Below are positions 32,240 through 44,039 of a DNA stretch of 64,000 bases, piece by piece. Made by a program: the position numbers and the translations under genes. Source of the stretch: Monoplex corrugatus (taxonomy: Eukaryota > Mollusca > Gastropoda > Littorinimorpha > Ranellidae). Numbering within the stretch: position 1 is the first letter of the stretch; every line of letters starts with the position of its first letter. Where the stretch lies: contig CM060307.1 in assembly GCA_030674185.1 (NCBI GenBank), positions 58,366,481 to 58,430,480 of the forward strand, given 5' to 3'. The notes beneath the pieces were generated by a model. It had not been told where the DNA came from. It ran no database searches and saw only the letters and a program-made list of their open reading frames with translations.

Positions 32240-32460
32240 TCTGTCCCTAGGATGTCGTTAGATAGGATTTTGCTGTCGTTTGATCCCCAGCGAGGCAACC
32301 TTGCCAGTTTCTTACCCTAACTTCTTCTCCAGCTCTCACGCTGAGCGTCATGCGTGTCAACAGAACGAAGCTTGCGGCAAATTTCCTGTCTCCTCAGGGG
32401 GAATTTTAGGACAGTGGCATGATTATCGGCTGCACGCGATGATGAAATCCAAGTTATAAT
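32240..32460 (-). other. Highly conserved core of the A/C duplication (copy A)
   Basis: This segment is much more similar to 57840-58060 than the rest of the blocks. About 36 bases around GTCAACAGAACGAAGC and TTGCGGCAAATTTCCTG are identical. On the minus strand both copies read a similar peptide (QEICRKLRSVDTH, then ESWRR) that ends at a conserved donor-like GGGTAAGAAA. Copy A has an in-frame TAG just before it and copy C does not. It could be an exon remnant, a non-coding RNA or regulatory piece, or simply a younger repeat. I do not assign a function. Confidence 0.3.
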
Positions 32461-32556
32461 TTAGACCTAATGCTAAATCTGCTTAAAGGGCATGTGTGGT
32501 TCGGCGTACGGGATCTGTTTTCAGGTCACCACAACTCCCCTAATAAGTCAGCTGTT

Positions 32557-32578
32557 TGGGGGGGGGGGGGGGGGGGGG
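32557..32578. repeat. Poly-G run
   Basis: About 22 consecutive G residues directly after the conserved A/C text. The C copy has only GGGG at the equivalent place. Confidence 0.9.
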
Positions 32579-33179
32579 ATGGCTGTACAACGAAGTTTGC
32601 TGCCAAGTGGAAACTTACCGAAATCAAAATAGCATGGTAAAGCTTTAGGGATATTCTAATTTACCAGCAGTTGAATACTGTTTTGATCAGTTTTAAATGC
32701 TTGTCCCTTCAAAATTGTGACGAAATATATAGGCACTATTACATTTTCCTGTACTTCCATATTTACAATTTTGTGAATCTATGAGGATGGTGATTTGGGT
32801 TTTAGCAGCTTGCCCAGAGTTCATCACTTTAACACTATTACCCTTTGTGTGTATACGCATGCAGAATATCAAATATGCATGTTAAAGATCCTTTTAAGTC
32901 ATTTTTAGTGACTATTAGAAAACTGAAAACACTCAGTTTGCATGTCCATCGAAAGCACCCGTACCGTAATCCGTTTATGGACATATGCCCAGAAACGCAC
33001 TGGTTGTGAAGGCAGACCCAGGCACAGACAAATACCTGTACCACCATCAACAGCAAACACATCTGTTGTTGAAGGAAAAAAGCTCTCCGTCGTCCTGACT
33101 TTTATTATTTACTCTTTACCCACCTTGTCAGCAACATGATGTACTCTGTCTTTTTCTTTGTAAAGTTTCTGATGTCTGC

Positions 33180-35215
33180 TCTGATCCATTGCAACCAGTC
33201 TCTTGATACATCTTGTCTTTCAAGATTAAATACTCCTGCTCTTTCAGAACACGAGCCCTGAACGACAAATTTAAAGTCCACATCACCTACTGTGTTCTCT
33301 AAGTCTTATCCTTTGTCTGTGCTACTGACTGGTTTGGATGAGATCCTCTCTTTGTTGACTGTGTTCTAAATAGTTGTCCATCATCAGGCTTTTTCCAACA
33401 CTATTTAAAAGTGTTGCTATGAAACCTATTCTAAAGAACTCTAATCTTGATCGCAACAACTTGAAAAACCATCTCCAGATTCAGACTTGCCATTTTCTCG
33501 AAAGTCATTGAGGAAATTGTTTTGCAAGACCTTTTTGCTTACCTGACAGCCATTGATTTGTTGTGCTACTCCCAATCTGCCTATCGCCTATACCATGGTA
33601 CTGAAACGACACTCTTCAAGGTAACAAATGATATTCTGCTTGCTTTAGATAGTACTAACGTCTATTTTGATTCTCCTTGACTTGTCTGCTGCATTTGATA
33701 TCCAAGACCATAACATTTTTCTGTATAGATTAGAAAATCTTTACGATATTTGAGGTCCAGCATTTGCACAGTTAAAATCTTACCTCAGTGCAGACAACAA
33801 ATTGTTTTATTCTTTGGCCCAAATTCAAAAGTGTGCTGATGTACAGATAGATGTTCTGCAAGGCTATACATCAAGTCTGTGGCCAAGTTTTGTTTTTATT
33901 GTGTACAAAACCACATACTTTGGTGATCAAGAGATATTCTACCTCATTTGCAGATGATATGCAACTATTCGATTCTTTTCCTTCATACAAGATTTGTTCT
34001 ACCGTCCATGTTATGACAAACTGTATCTCAGATATTAAACACTTGATGATTGAGAGCAAATTCAAACTGAACGATGACAAAACAGGAGCCCTCCTCATCA
34101 AGTCTAAAAGAACATCTGTGTGTACAGAAAACTTCCATGTGTGTTGGCAGTACCAACATTGTATTCACACATTCAGATAGAGACGTTGAAGTTACAATGA
34201 TACGTCAGTTTAGTCTCATGTCTCATGTCTCCAAACTTTATCGCTCAGCCTATCTAGAAATTTTCCACATGTGTGTCATCCGCTCTTACCTGACCACTCA
34301 CGCAGCAAAAACTGTGCATTTCTTTTATCCAAGTTAGACAGTTACAATTCTCTGCTTTCTAGCTGCCCACAGTATATTCTCGGCAAACTACAAAAGGTTT
34401 AAACTTCTGTTGCAAGATACGTTTTGGAGCATTGCCCCTTCTTTACAAATTTCATTGTCTCCCAGTCCACATCCAGGCAGACTTTAAGTTCTCAGCTCTC
34501 TCTCACAACTTTTTATTCGATACCACCATTGCCTTTTTGTCAGATCTGTTTACCGTTTATAACCATAGGCAGCTCCAGTTATCATCAAACATACGCATTC
34601 CCTTCGTTCCTATTGTAAAGATTAAAACTTTCTAACATCGTTCATTCTTTCTCTTTACACCACAACAGTGGAACGCCCTTTCATCTCGTATTCCTCATTT
34701 GCAATCTCTGTGCTCTTTTAAGAGAGCGCAAGAAACATTTCTCATCAATCAATACTATTACTAGTATTACTAGTATTAGTCTCACCTCTTTCTCTTCTCC
34801 GTCCTACAATCCGTATTATATTGGTATGATTAGTTGTGAGAGATAATGCCATTTTGTACGTTTCATCGATTTTTTTCCAAACTGGTGTCAGTATCTGTTC
34901 GTTTCGCCGGCGTGAGTCCCTGTGCAGGCCCTTGTAATTTACATGCGTGCATACGTGCTTGCGTGTATATGTCTGTGTTTTGGTGTACGTGTCTTTGTTC
35001 ATGTGAAAGTGTTCCCCTATCGTACCTGTTCTATATCAAGCTTATGTCTCTGATTCATTGTTGACTTCTGTCTCTGTGTAGATCATTTTCTGTAAAGTGT
35101 ACAGTGTTTAAAAGCTTGCTTCCCGGGATGTTACACTGTATAAATTTCATTATTATTACCATCATTATCATTAGTACCATCATCATCATTATTGTTAACA
35201 CTATTAATGTTTTTA
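33180..35215 (+). pseudogene. Decayed CR1/L2-like LINE in block A
   Basis: RT palm motif A is readable as LILLDLSAAFD (about 33660-33700). Motif C is STSFADDMQLFDSFP (about 33937-33985), followed by FKLNDDKTGALLI. Downstream are pieces of the thumb and C-terminus: LSHVSKL-like text at 34220, YKFHCLPVHI at 34440 and QQWNALSSRIPHLQSL at about 34665-34710. The 3' end is an ATT/ATC tail (35148-35215) after TGTATAAATTTC. Many stops and shifts; an old, dead copy. It has no counterpart at the equivalent place in block C, so it was inserted after the duplication or lost from C. Confidence 0.88.
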
Positions 35216-35534
35216 AGATCAACATAGTGAAGTGTGGTCTGCTCACCCAGTAGCTTGAGTCCTCTGAACTCCACTAGTGAATCGAAATGAGTTTGGAGAA
35301 TAATTTAAATAATTTAGAAGAAGAAGAAGAAGAAGCAGTAGAATCTGTTTGGCATCGTTTGGTCGTCGTATCTGGCACTGTGTGATCATTGTATTCTTAG
35401 AATTTCCATGTCCATTAAAATTAATTCACTAATGGGCCGGGCATTGAGCTGATTGCGATTAAAGATCTAATCATAAACACCAGGTAAAACCTGAAAATCC
35501 ATTCCTGTTGATAGACATACACTACACAGTTACC

Positions 35535-35700
35535 GTGCATTGATCTGAAACATGTTCTACGTTCCAAAGAGGGAGAATGAAAAATGTTATAAACGTTGGA
35601 CCTTTGACTCTTTAATTTGATTCTGGATGTCACAGCGCAATGCTTCTCTTTCCCAAAATGTCAGAAGTGGGTGTGATTATATATAGGGATCTCTCTCTCT
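35535..35700 (-). repeat. Repeat R5, copy 2 (inverted)
   Basis: Reverse complement matches 13945-14115: ATAATCACACCCACTTCTGACATTT on this copy (in parts), then CGCTGTGA and AGATCAATGCAC. It is followed by the CT microsatellite where copy 1 has AC. Confidence 0.7.
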
Positions 35701-35766
35701 CCTCTCTCTCTGTCTCTGTGTCTGTCTGTCTCTCTCTCTCTCTCTCTGTCTCTGCTCTTCTCTGTC

Positions 35767-35832
<66 letters not shown>
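35689..35832. repeat. (CT)n microsatellite
   Basis: CT with GTCT and TGTGTCTG interruptions, then a short GTGT piece. Confidence 0.95.
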
Positions 35833-35835
<3 letters not shown>

Positions 35836-36326
35836 GTGCGTGTATATGTGGGTGCATGTAAGTGCGTGTGGGGATTGGGCTTGCCTTCTCTTCTTCTTGT
35901 TCAAAACGACTGTGCTGCATATAAACACTAAAACAGTATGGCACTTCACAATAACTGCATCTTTTTTCACTATAGGATAGTTACCTTCAAAATCAGTTAC
36001 GGGCATTTCAATCTGTGGTTCCAGTACATGCAGAAAATGTGACGTGACTTTGGTAAATAACTTCTCACAAACAACTTAATCAAAATAACTGCCATATGCT
36101 TTCAACATAAGAACAAACAAAACTGCAAGAAAATCAGAGAAACTTAACGCTCAACACTTAACAATTTGGACATTTACATTTTTTTTTTATTCCAAAGTTC
36201 TCTAATTGATTGGTGTTGCTTTAGTTGCTGGTCAGTGACGTCTAATAGCGGTGTGTTAGCATTTTAAATAGCGCGTGCGCACGCACAACACACAACATAC
36301 ACAAACGCGCAACCAAAACACATACA
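35833..36326. other. No gene recognised
   Basis: Unremarkable AT-rich DNA between two simple-repeat tracts, inside block A. Confidence 0.45.
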
Positions 36327-36353
36327 CAAAACACAGCAACAACACACACACAC

Positions 36354-36403
<50 letters not shown>

Positions 36404-36406
36404 ACA

Positions 36407-36460
<54 letters not shown>

Positions 36461-36604
36461 ACACACTCTCTCTCTCAACACACCACACACACACACCCAC
36501 ACACACACACACACACACACCTCTCTCTCTCTCTCTCTCTCAAACACACACACGCACACACACATACACACACACTCTCTCTCTCTCAAACACACACACG
36601 CACA

Positions 36605-36675
<71 letters not shown>

Positions 36676-36705
36676 CAACACACACACACACACGCACACA
36701 CACAA
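36327..36705. repeat. Long compound (AC)n/(CT)n tract
   Basis: Alternating AC blocks and CTCT blocks over nearly 380 bases, with a higher-order repeat of ACACACACTCTCTCTC-type modules at 36450-36620. All long frames on both strands are artefacts. Confidence 0.96.
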
Positions 36706-37104
36706 CCCATACATCCGACACAAGGCCCTACACACTTCCGCTCTCTATCTCACATACAGTCAGGACATGATAAAACCCTCCGTAGAAAGACCTCAGACCA
36801 GTTAGGAGATCCTAGTTCATTCTTACCTGTACACCGTTCTGTGGGCAAAAGACAGAACCAGGTTCGATCGTCACGGGTCAAAAATATGTGCAGAGTATAG
36901 TGGCTGATCCTGGTTGTTCGCACCAAATGCACACGCCAAACATCCTGTAGTGCGCTTGATAGCCCATAGAAACGTGACAACACCATTATGTACACCCACC
37001 AAAGACGGAGGATGCAGACCGCGCAGAAACACAACCTCTGCACAGTGTGGGCTAAACAATCTGTTCAAACCTTGGTCTAAAAGCACTTCGCAGAACACAC
37101 ACAC
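36706..37104. other. No gene recognised
   Basis: Mixed-composition DNA. An open frame on the minus strand across it (36871-37497) is partly repeat-derived and has no recognisable domain. Confidence 0.4.
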
Positions 37105-37113
37105 ACACACACA

Positions 37114-37183
<70 letters not shown>
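37105..37183. repeat. (AC)n with (GCAC)n core
   Basis: AC, then nine or so GCAC units, then AC again. Confidence 0.95.
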
Positions 37184-37185
<2 letters not shown>

Positions 37186-37194
37186 CTTGTCTAA

Positions 37195-37400
37195 CAATCC
37201 CCAGATCTGAAGATCATGATATGGGCTGGACTCATCATTTGGTTTGGACTGGTCGTTTGCCAATAAGTGGTTTGCTGTGAACATTTTCGCTTCATGTGTA
37301 ATACCTTGGCAGGAGGACACATGTCGTGAGTAACATGAACTGAGACAGCAAGACCAAAAAGAAAAGAAAGGAGTGAGAGGGAGAGAGACAGAGGCGGACT
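37195..37400. repeat. A/C paralogous segment near the block middle
   Basis: Matches 59050-59290. Shared words: CAGA(T/C)CTGAAGATCATGAT, GGTTTGGAC, TTTGCCA and CATGAACTGAGA/CGTGAACTGAGA, ending in purine-rich sequence. Confidence 0.75.
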
Positions 37401-38039
37401 CGCGAAAACATAGGACTTTTGCCATGATATTGATTAGAACAGTTAAGAGGAAGATTGCTGTCACTGTAACGTGGCCATAACCCAAAAAATCAGCCAAAAC
37501 TGGATGCGTATTTATTATATAAATAAGGTTAGCTGACTAGGAACATACATCAAATAGCATGTATTCATTTATGTGCACATTATGTGAAATGACCTTTTAA
37601 CGAGAGTAAATGAATAGAAATTGACCATGCAGTGAAAATTTAGGAGTGCTCATCTTTAGACAAGACCTTTCCATAGTCAGTCATTCATTATGCCACTTAT
37701 CCATGGATACTTGGCTATTTGTTCTTTTAATATCAATCCTCATCTCGTTTGTTTTTTTCTGAGATAACAAGGTTGTTTGCCCAGCAACCCATTAAGACTG
37801 TTCTTTTCTCTCAGAAAACGTTGAAATTTTAAAATCGTCAGAATATATCCAGTAAGAAATTATATTCATATTTACAAATACCAATTTAAGAAACCCGTGG
37901 TCTAAATCAATCCAATATTTTTAAACAGCCTGTGCATGAATAACCGAGACATATTTACTATGAATGTTTCTGCTCACAAACACAGATGCCATTGGTCTAC
38001 AAAGTCAGTTGCGCGCAATCATTGCACACGCACACGCTT

Positions 38040-38044
38040 GTACA

Positions 38045-38082
<38 letters not shown>
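38040..38082. repeat. (AC)n microsatellite
   Basis: Short AC run in a region otherwise shared with block C. Confidence 0.95.
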
Positions 38083-38083
<1 letters not shown>

Positions 38084-38189
38084 CGTGTTGGTTCAGACAG
38101 TTCCTCCTTACTATGTGTTAAGGGACAGGAGTAGAGTGATCTTCAATTAAGTTCGTCTACTAAACAATACCGATCAGTTCCGTAAGTTA

Positions 38190-39260
38190 CGAACCACGCT
38201 GTTATTTCTATCGCCGAGGCTGATCGCAAAGGAGAAAGGAAAAGAAATAGAGGGAGAGGTGAAGACATCGATCTTTAAAATTGGTCTAGACACACGCCAT
38301 GTTGGTGGAATTCATCCCAGTGTCTTCCAGACAAGTCAGGCGTACTGCTCAAGCTTTGCTGCTTCATCATTTTTGCTTCTAGTGACAAGCATTTTCTATA
38401 TCTCCTGTCGTTACCTCCACCCCAACTCCATCTATGTAAGTCCCAGCTTCTTTCTATCTCTCTTTGTTTTCCTCTAGACCTTGCCTCGGCCTTATGCCCT
38501 CCTTTCTTCTTCATCCATTCCTGTACCCAATACCTTACCACCCCATCTTCTGTCTCCTTTCACATTCCAAACCATGACTTCTTTCATCCAAGCTTCTCTT
38601 TCCCCTTCCCTATATTTCCCCATTGCCCGCCGTCTTATTCCAGCGGCACAACTGTTCACGTCAAGTGCGATAAATGGTGTGACCTAATACTGTATGGTCA
38701 TAATCTCTCATCACAATTTTGTTCCAGCTTGTCACGCTGTGAGTCCTTTGCCAGCCATGTTCAATATAGGGTAATCCCCTTGAGAACAACGCCAAGTATT
38801 GTTGCCGCTTGCCCCTCTCTGTTGTTCTTTCGGGTCATTGCACTCTCTGGGCTGATGGATTAGGTTTACTTTCCCCTTATCCACCCTGAAAATGAGTTTT
38901 GGGGCGGGAGATAACTAAACACGTACTGCTTTTGATGGAGGAGGCAAGGAAGTCATGAGAGCAGACATTTTTAAGTGAGCCTATTCAAATCAAAACACGC
39001 TTAGTCTGTGTGTCCATACTGCTAGTACTGTTTGTCTTCTGCTCATGAAAAATAACTGAGGTATAATGATGAAATAGTTGCGGGATATCTATGGCCACGG
39101 TGAATATAGGATTGTGGTTGAGCTCACACTCTCACTTTGTAAGAAGCGGGAGGACATGAGGATTATACTTGCAAGGGACTGTCATGACTACATGACATAA
39201 CATGGAGTATGAGGATTGTGCTATACTGGTGAATGAGGTGATTCTTCTTCTGCAATATGT
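38190..39260 (+). repeat. A/C paralogous segment, block A end
   Basis: Collinear with 62355-63290. Conserved words include TTTCTATCGCCGA, TCTAGACACACGCCATGT, CTTCCAGACAA, CTTTGCCAG and GAGAACAACGCCAAGT. A frame is open in both copies over part of it (KTSIFKIGLDTRHVG here, KTSIFKISLDTRHVG in C), but nothing identifies it as protein coding. Confidence 0.8.
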
Positions 39261-39324
39261 ATATTTTTGCTTCTGCCATGCTGAATAGGTGACGATGGGA
39301 GAAGAGGAACAGATCCACCCACAG

Positions 39325-39910
39325 CTAAAGATTAGTTCATCTACTTAGGGAGCACTGTCAGAGACGTCGGAGAAGCAGACAGCGATATCAAGGGCCTTCT
39401 CAACTAGGCCGGTATACATTCGGAATGCTGAACAGTGCATGCTAGCTCCCCACTCCCGCCCCCTTTCCACTGCACACCAATAACAAGCTGAGACTAAAGC
39501 ACAGCTGTGTTCTTTCCACCCTATTCTTTGTTTTAGAATGCTGGAGAATGAGCTTACCAAACTGTCAACCGTTTACTCAAGTAACCTAAAAAAAATGATA
39601 AAAAATCCAATCCTCGGGCTGAACAAAGCTTGAGCCTAGAACCAAGCGCCCGATGAAGTCAAGAGAATATGTACATAATCATCACGAGAAGATGACGGAG
39701 ATGGACCGGAAATGTCATCCAAGAAGAACAGAATAACACTGGACACTAGGAGGAAGACGCAACAGGGGAAGACTCAAAAATGTCTGCCATCAAATAGCAG
39801 AGAGAGAGAGAGCTCAGGGCCCTGAAGCACACGACTGGTACTGTATGGAAGCTGTAATAAGAATAAGCAGGAGCAGTGGACCTTTGTGGCTGCCCCTATA
39901 GTCGATGGCG
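39325..39910 (+). pseudogene. LINE C-terminal fragment (gamma family), copy 2
   Basis: Starts in the post-RT region (text reading VHLLREHCQRRRRS in one frame and GSTVRDVGEADSDI in another). It continues through an ECWRM-type segment (about 39535, RMLENELTKLS) and LKKMIKNPILGLN, then the VLHWT.E and NTWR-like tail, and ends with a WTFVAA-like terminus near 39885-39895. Frames change several times and there is an AG microsatellite slip at 39800-39812. The copy at 7660-8010 is the same C-terminus. The endonuclease and RT palm are missing. Confidence 0.72.
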
Positions 39911-40789
39911 TTATGAGCAGTAAAGTAGACGAGGAAGGAAGTGAAAAGTTTGAAGTGTTTTGTAGAATAGCCCTTGAGACTTATGAGATTTAATCAGTTG
40001 TAAGTAGTTATAAATGCAGTGATTGCTGTAGTCTGCACAGAGAATGGCTGAGGGCTTGCGCAAGGAGGCAAATGTATGACAGGTGCACGTAAGGATAGAC
40101 AACACACGCGCAGTGTAGAGTCCGTAAGTTAGGTACAACACCAGCACCTCTCAAGCTGTATGGATTTTTTGACATAACAATCTGTCATGTTTTGATTTAA
40201 ATCCCGTTTGCATGGTAAATGTGATGTAGCGCACATGGAATCACTCACCAACTGTGACATCTCTTTGAGCAATCTAAATCTGATATAAAATTTGGTTGAT
40301 TTACTTGTTTTTCCTTGTTTTGTTTGTTTTTGTCCCTCAGTGCGTATATCAGCATGCATGTATGCAGTTGCGGTTGAGAGTCAGTGCGAGCACACACACT
40401 CACTGTCAGCAATATTTTGTTAGTTGATATTTAGATGACTAGTGATTCAACATTTCTGATCTTGTGGGAACAGTAGTATTGTTAATCACTGGTCATTGTC
40501 TATGCCAGGTAAGCCCAGGAAAGTATGCAGACATACATGACAACAGGAAACAGAAGAGCTGACGTGCAGGGAATCTAATGTAGGTAGTTTTCTCCACGGT
40601 CATATCTGTGGATGTGTGGTTTCATCGGTGATTGAATTGTCAAAAGAGTGTTCAGTCTGCCCATAATGTTTTAGATTATTTTTTAACTTACCTTGACGTG
40701 ACAGTTTTTACAGGATTGTCGTAATGTTCTGTGTTTGCTTTTCAAATGTACCAAAATATCTGTTGAAAAGACATTGGTCATCACTGTTC
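39911..40789. other. No gene recognised
   Basis: Mixed DNA with no motif I can name. It separates the gamma fragment from an antisense RT scrap. Confidence 0.45.
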
Positions 40790-41100
40790 TAAGAATCTAT
40801 CTTACATTACCATTACGTCAAACGGGGTGTGGATATATTGTAAAAGAAACAGATCCCAGAACAGAACCTTGAAGTACACCACACACAAGGGGACATGGAG
40901 TAGACAGACTACCGTTTGCAATGACAGATCGGAAATTCTCACTGACATAATAGCCTAACCACCTAAAGGCGGTGCCCTAAATTCTAAATGTAATTTTGAA
41001 TTTCTTAAACAAAAAGGAATGTTTTTCGTATCAAATACTTCACTAAAGTCGAGCAGAGCAACACGAGAGACTTGTGTCTCATCTACTTGTAATACTATAT
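40790..41100 (-). pseudogene. CR1/L2-like RT scrap, antisense
   Basis: The minus strand reads ALLDFSEVFDT (41065-41033, RT motif A region), and further on GV(L)QGSVLG (about 40880-40854, RT motif B). Between and after are stops and shifts; motif C is not preserved. Only about 300 bases of RT remain. Confidence 0.75.
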
Positions 41101-41389
41101 TATCTTACCGATGTCGGGACAGACAGAAGAAGCCATTCAGCATTTATCCCAGCAGACAGAGCTCAAAAGGAAAAAAATGGGGGAAATGCCCAAACTGTTT
41201 TAACAACTTATACAAAACTACCATACCAAAAAAATATAGGAAAACAATGAATGGGCAGAAGGTAAAATTGATGCAAAAGTCAAACTATGATTGAGCAAAT
41301 AACCTGCAACCCCTAAGAAGTTATTTATACATGAATGGCTTGGTAACCAAGAACAAATTTGGATTGACCTTCACCTTCAAACAAAATAG

Positions 41390-41975
41390 ACGGACAATAC
41401 ACGCAGAAAATGCTGCATATAGTTAGTATCACTACTTCCAGTCTAACAGTGGAAAATGAGGCAGTCACGCATATGCTTTAAAATGGTAAACTGCACTAGG
41501 CTATGAGATGAAAGAGAGTCAAATCTTCACTGTAACTGATTCAATGAACCTACCTCAAAAGGTGGAGAGTGGAATAGGTATCCCGGACTGGCCTGAAACA
41601 ATAGCAATGTAAGTCTACGACAGCTCACGTGAATTTACTGTCCTGGACACTGTGGTGTGAAAACGAACACGCCAACAAACTTGCAGGTAAAGCCAATACA
41701 ACAAGTAGTCTACGCCAAGGAAGAACTGAAGTCTTAGACATCTAAAAATCATATGTTTGTGAACAAGATCTGATGATCATACCATTGATTGTCTTATTCA
41801 AAAACGAACAGCTAAAGGAAAAGAAGTTGACTAAAATCCACCCAAAAAGGAAACACGAGAGCCATCATTAATCAGAAAAACATTGGCAGTGCCTCAAAAA
41901 TAAGGCTGCGCAGCATACTGTAAAGTCAAATACAAAGTTTCTGCGTTTTTCGTAAGACGAATGGACAGAATAATA
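41390..41975 (+). pseudogene. Decayed RNase H domain and C-terminus of a LINE
   Basis: Read across frames, the text gives ENEAVTHML, then TDSMNLPQKVESG-like (about 41540-41575), then IYCPGHCGVK (about 41633-41665), followed by an AGKAN-like stretch and a tail resembling NIGSASKIRLRSIL (about 41885-41935). In LINEs with an RNase H domain this domain removes RNA from the RNA-DNA hybrid; the CPGH..V segment holds its last active-site motif. Frames change every 50-100 bases, so it is an old remnant. None of the other LINE copies in the window has this domain, so it is a separate family. Confidence 0.7.
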
Positions 41976-42344
41976 GTGATATAAAGAAGAGAAGGATTAT
42001 GTGTGCGTGCATTTGTGTATGTGTGTGGGCGTGTTTGTGTGTGTGTTTTGTTTTTGTGAATCAAGGATGGAGGTTGAGTAAAGGGAAATAACGTGATAGA
42101 GATAATAAATTGTGTTAGAAAGCAGAAAGGGGTTATGTGTTAGGTTGCCCACAGATGGGCTTCTATGACGTGAATCTGTGGGGCATTAGCACAGTGCACT
42201 CATTCCGTGGATGGAGAGGGAACATTTTGGGGAAATAACAGGCGAAGAAATATATTTCTCTACGATATAAACTAAGTTGTTTAAATGACGGATTAATACA
42301 AAGATAGACATAGAACTCATACGTTAAGTAGGAGCTCAAGACCA
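41976..42344. other. No gene recognised
   Basis: Contains a short GT-rich piece (42000-42050) only. Confidence 0.45.
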
Positions 42345-42485
42345 TGCCAGCGAGTATGGCTCATGAGCAGGTTTACGATGTATGTCATGATCACTTTGGA
42401 TCAAGTCCATCGCATGTTATTTGTAGTGTCAGTGCATATGGAATTTATTCTGAGTATGTGGCATGCATCATCACAGTTATCATCC
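42345..42485 (+). repeat. Repeat R4, copy 2
   Basis: Matches 10735-10875 in the same orientation (GAGCAGGTTTACGATGTATG here against GTGCAGGTTTAACGTTTATG there). Class unknown. Confidence 0.65.
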
Positions 42486-42978
42486 TCGTACATCGTCATA
42501 CTATTGTGCAAATGATCTTGCATTCTGCTGCAATTCATACCCTGTTATCATAATGACATTGCATGAAAATGTTTGTCACTGGCAGATTCACAGACTGTGG
42601 AGGGATTGATGGTGGTTTCACATTGGGCCATTTCGTTAAGTACAAATCTACGCATACAGAGTGGGGAGGGGGATTGAAAGGGCTTTTTCCCTTCTAGTTG
42701 TTACTGATACTCAGGAGAGATGACATCAAAGTCTACGAAATAAAGTAGTGCACCTTTGCTGAAGTCTGCCAGTTACCATAGAGTTTGGAACAGGCACTAG
42801 CACATGCTATAGGTCAAATGAATAATAGATACACGCCTTAAGCTTTGCTTGCTGTTGCTCTGTACATTATACCATGTATTATTCTATTACACTTTCATTG
42901 AATACAATCTGCTTAAAAAAAACATACTTGACAAGAACGTAAAATAAAATCTCTTACATTAAAGCCTGTATTGGTTAG
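42486..42978. other. No gene recognised
   Basis: Mixed DNA without recognised features. Confidence 0.45.
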
Positions 42979-43120
<142 letters not shown>

Positions 43121-44039
43121 CTCTCTTTTTCTCCCTCTGCATGTGGTTTCGATCTCTTGGTGTGTACCGTTTCGCCCGATCACTAGTACAGGGGGGACTA
43201 ATTGATTCAACGGTTTCCACATCCCCGAGGAGCCCGGAAAAAGTTTGGTTTGAACCGTGATGCAGAAGAAGGACCTATCGATTATGTGTCAGGGAGGGAG
43301 GGAAGTACAGGAAGGATGGGGTGGCTTGGAGGTGCTTGCCTGAGCTGAGCAAACAGCTTTGTTGGGGCCCTCCATCAACCTTCCTCCAAACGACCCCTGT
43401 CTGTCTTTCTCTTTGTGTCTGTCGGTTTCTCTCTATTTTTGTCTGCCTGCCTGCTGGTCTGTCTCGTATTTTCACTCTTCACGAAAACCTCGAGCACAGC
43501 TAGAGCGACTTTCTAGCTGCTTTTTCCATCCGTCTGTACACTGATTTTTCCCAAAGAATTTATCATAAGCTGATTCCTTGTCTTCTTCTTCTTGCCAGCC
43601 TCCCAAACACAAGAAGGATGAAGGAATGAAGACGAATATGTATGTCCGTCTCTGTATTTGCCTTTCTGTTTGAGCAAACCTAGCCACAAATATTTCATGG
43701 CCGTGTGTGTGGATGTTGACAGAGTTCCAGACAAATGTCCAGTGTGAAGTTACAAATTTGCTGTATAACCTGGGGTCATGATCACAAAATCAGATGATGA
43801 TCAGGCCATATTAACAATGTATTCTTTTCTGGTTCTCTGACACGTCTGTGCTGAAAATGCATTTGTGTCCAGTTTCAGTATCATCATAGAAAAAAGACAG
43901 TCAAAAAGACAGTCAGATCATACCGACCACATGTCTTCTCCACAGCCTTTTCTGTTCTGTAACTTACACGTCTGATTCAGTCTTTCAAACTTGAGACTCT
44001 TAGTATGGTGTGGTTTTTCAGTCAGTAGTCCTCTCTCAT
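43121..44039. other. No gene recognised
   Basis: Slightly GC-richer DNA with open frames of 60-75 codons on both strands and no recognisable motif. Confidence 0.45.

Larger units (their letters stand above)
30770..39260 (+). repeat. Segmental duplication block A
   Basis: Collinear, same-orientation similarity to 54880-63290 (block C). Anchors seen by eye: 30790-31140 with 54970-55340; 31930-32560 with 57480-58160; 37195-37400 with 59050-59290; 38190-38420 with 62355-62580; 38720-39255 with 62690-63285. The offset is about 24.1 kb at both ends and drifts between about 21.9 and 25.6 kb inside because each block gained different insertions (L2-like LINE here; LINEs at 56.1 and 60.4 kb in C). 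Its first 500 bases also match 50215-50900 in block B. No gene is recognised inside, except the possible conserved core at 32240-32460. Confidence 0.85.

Noticed and set aside
36242..36805. Long open frames of alternating Val/Cys, Thr/His, Ser/Leu or Arg/Glu over simple repeats here and elsewhere (30-600, 12.1-12.6 kb, 46.5-47 kb)
   Set aside because: They are translations of dinucleotide repeats, open in several frames on both strands at once, with no unique domain sequence.
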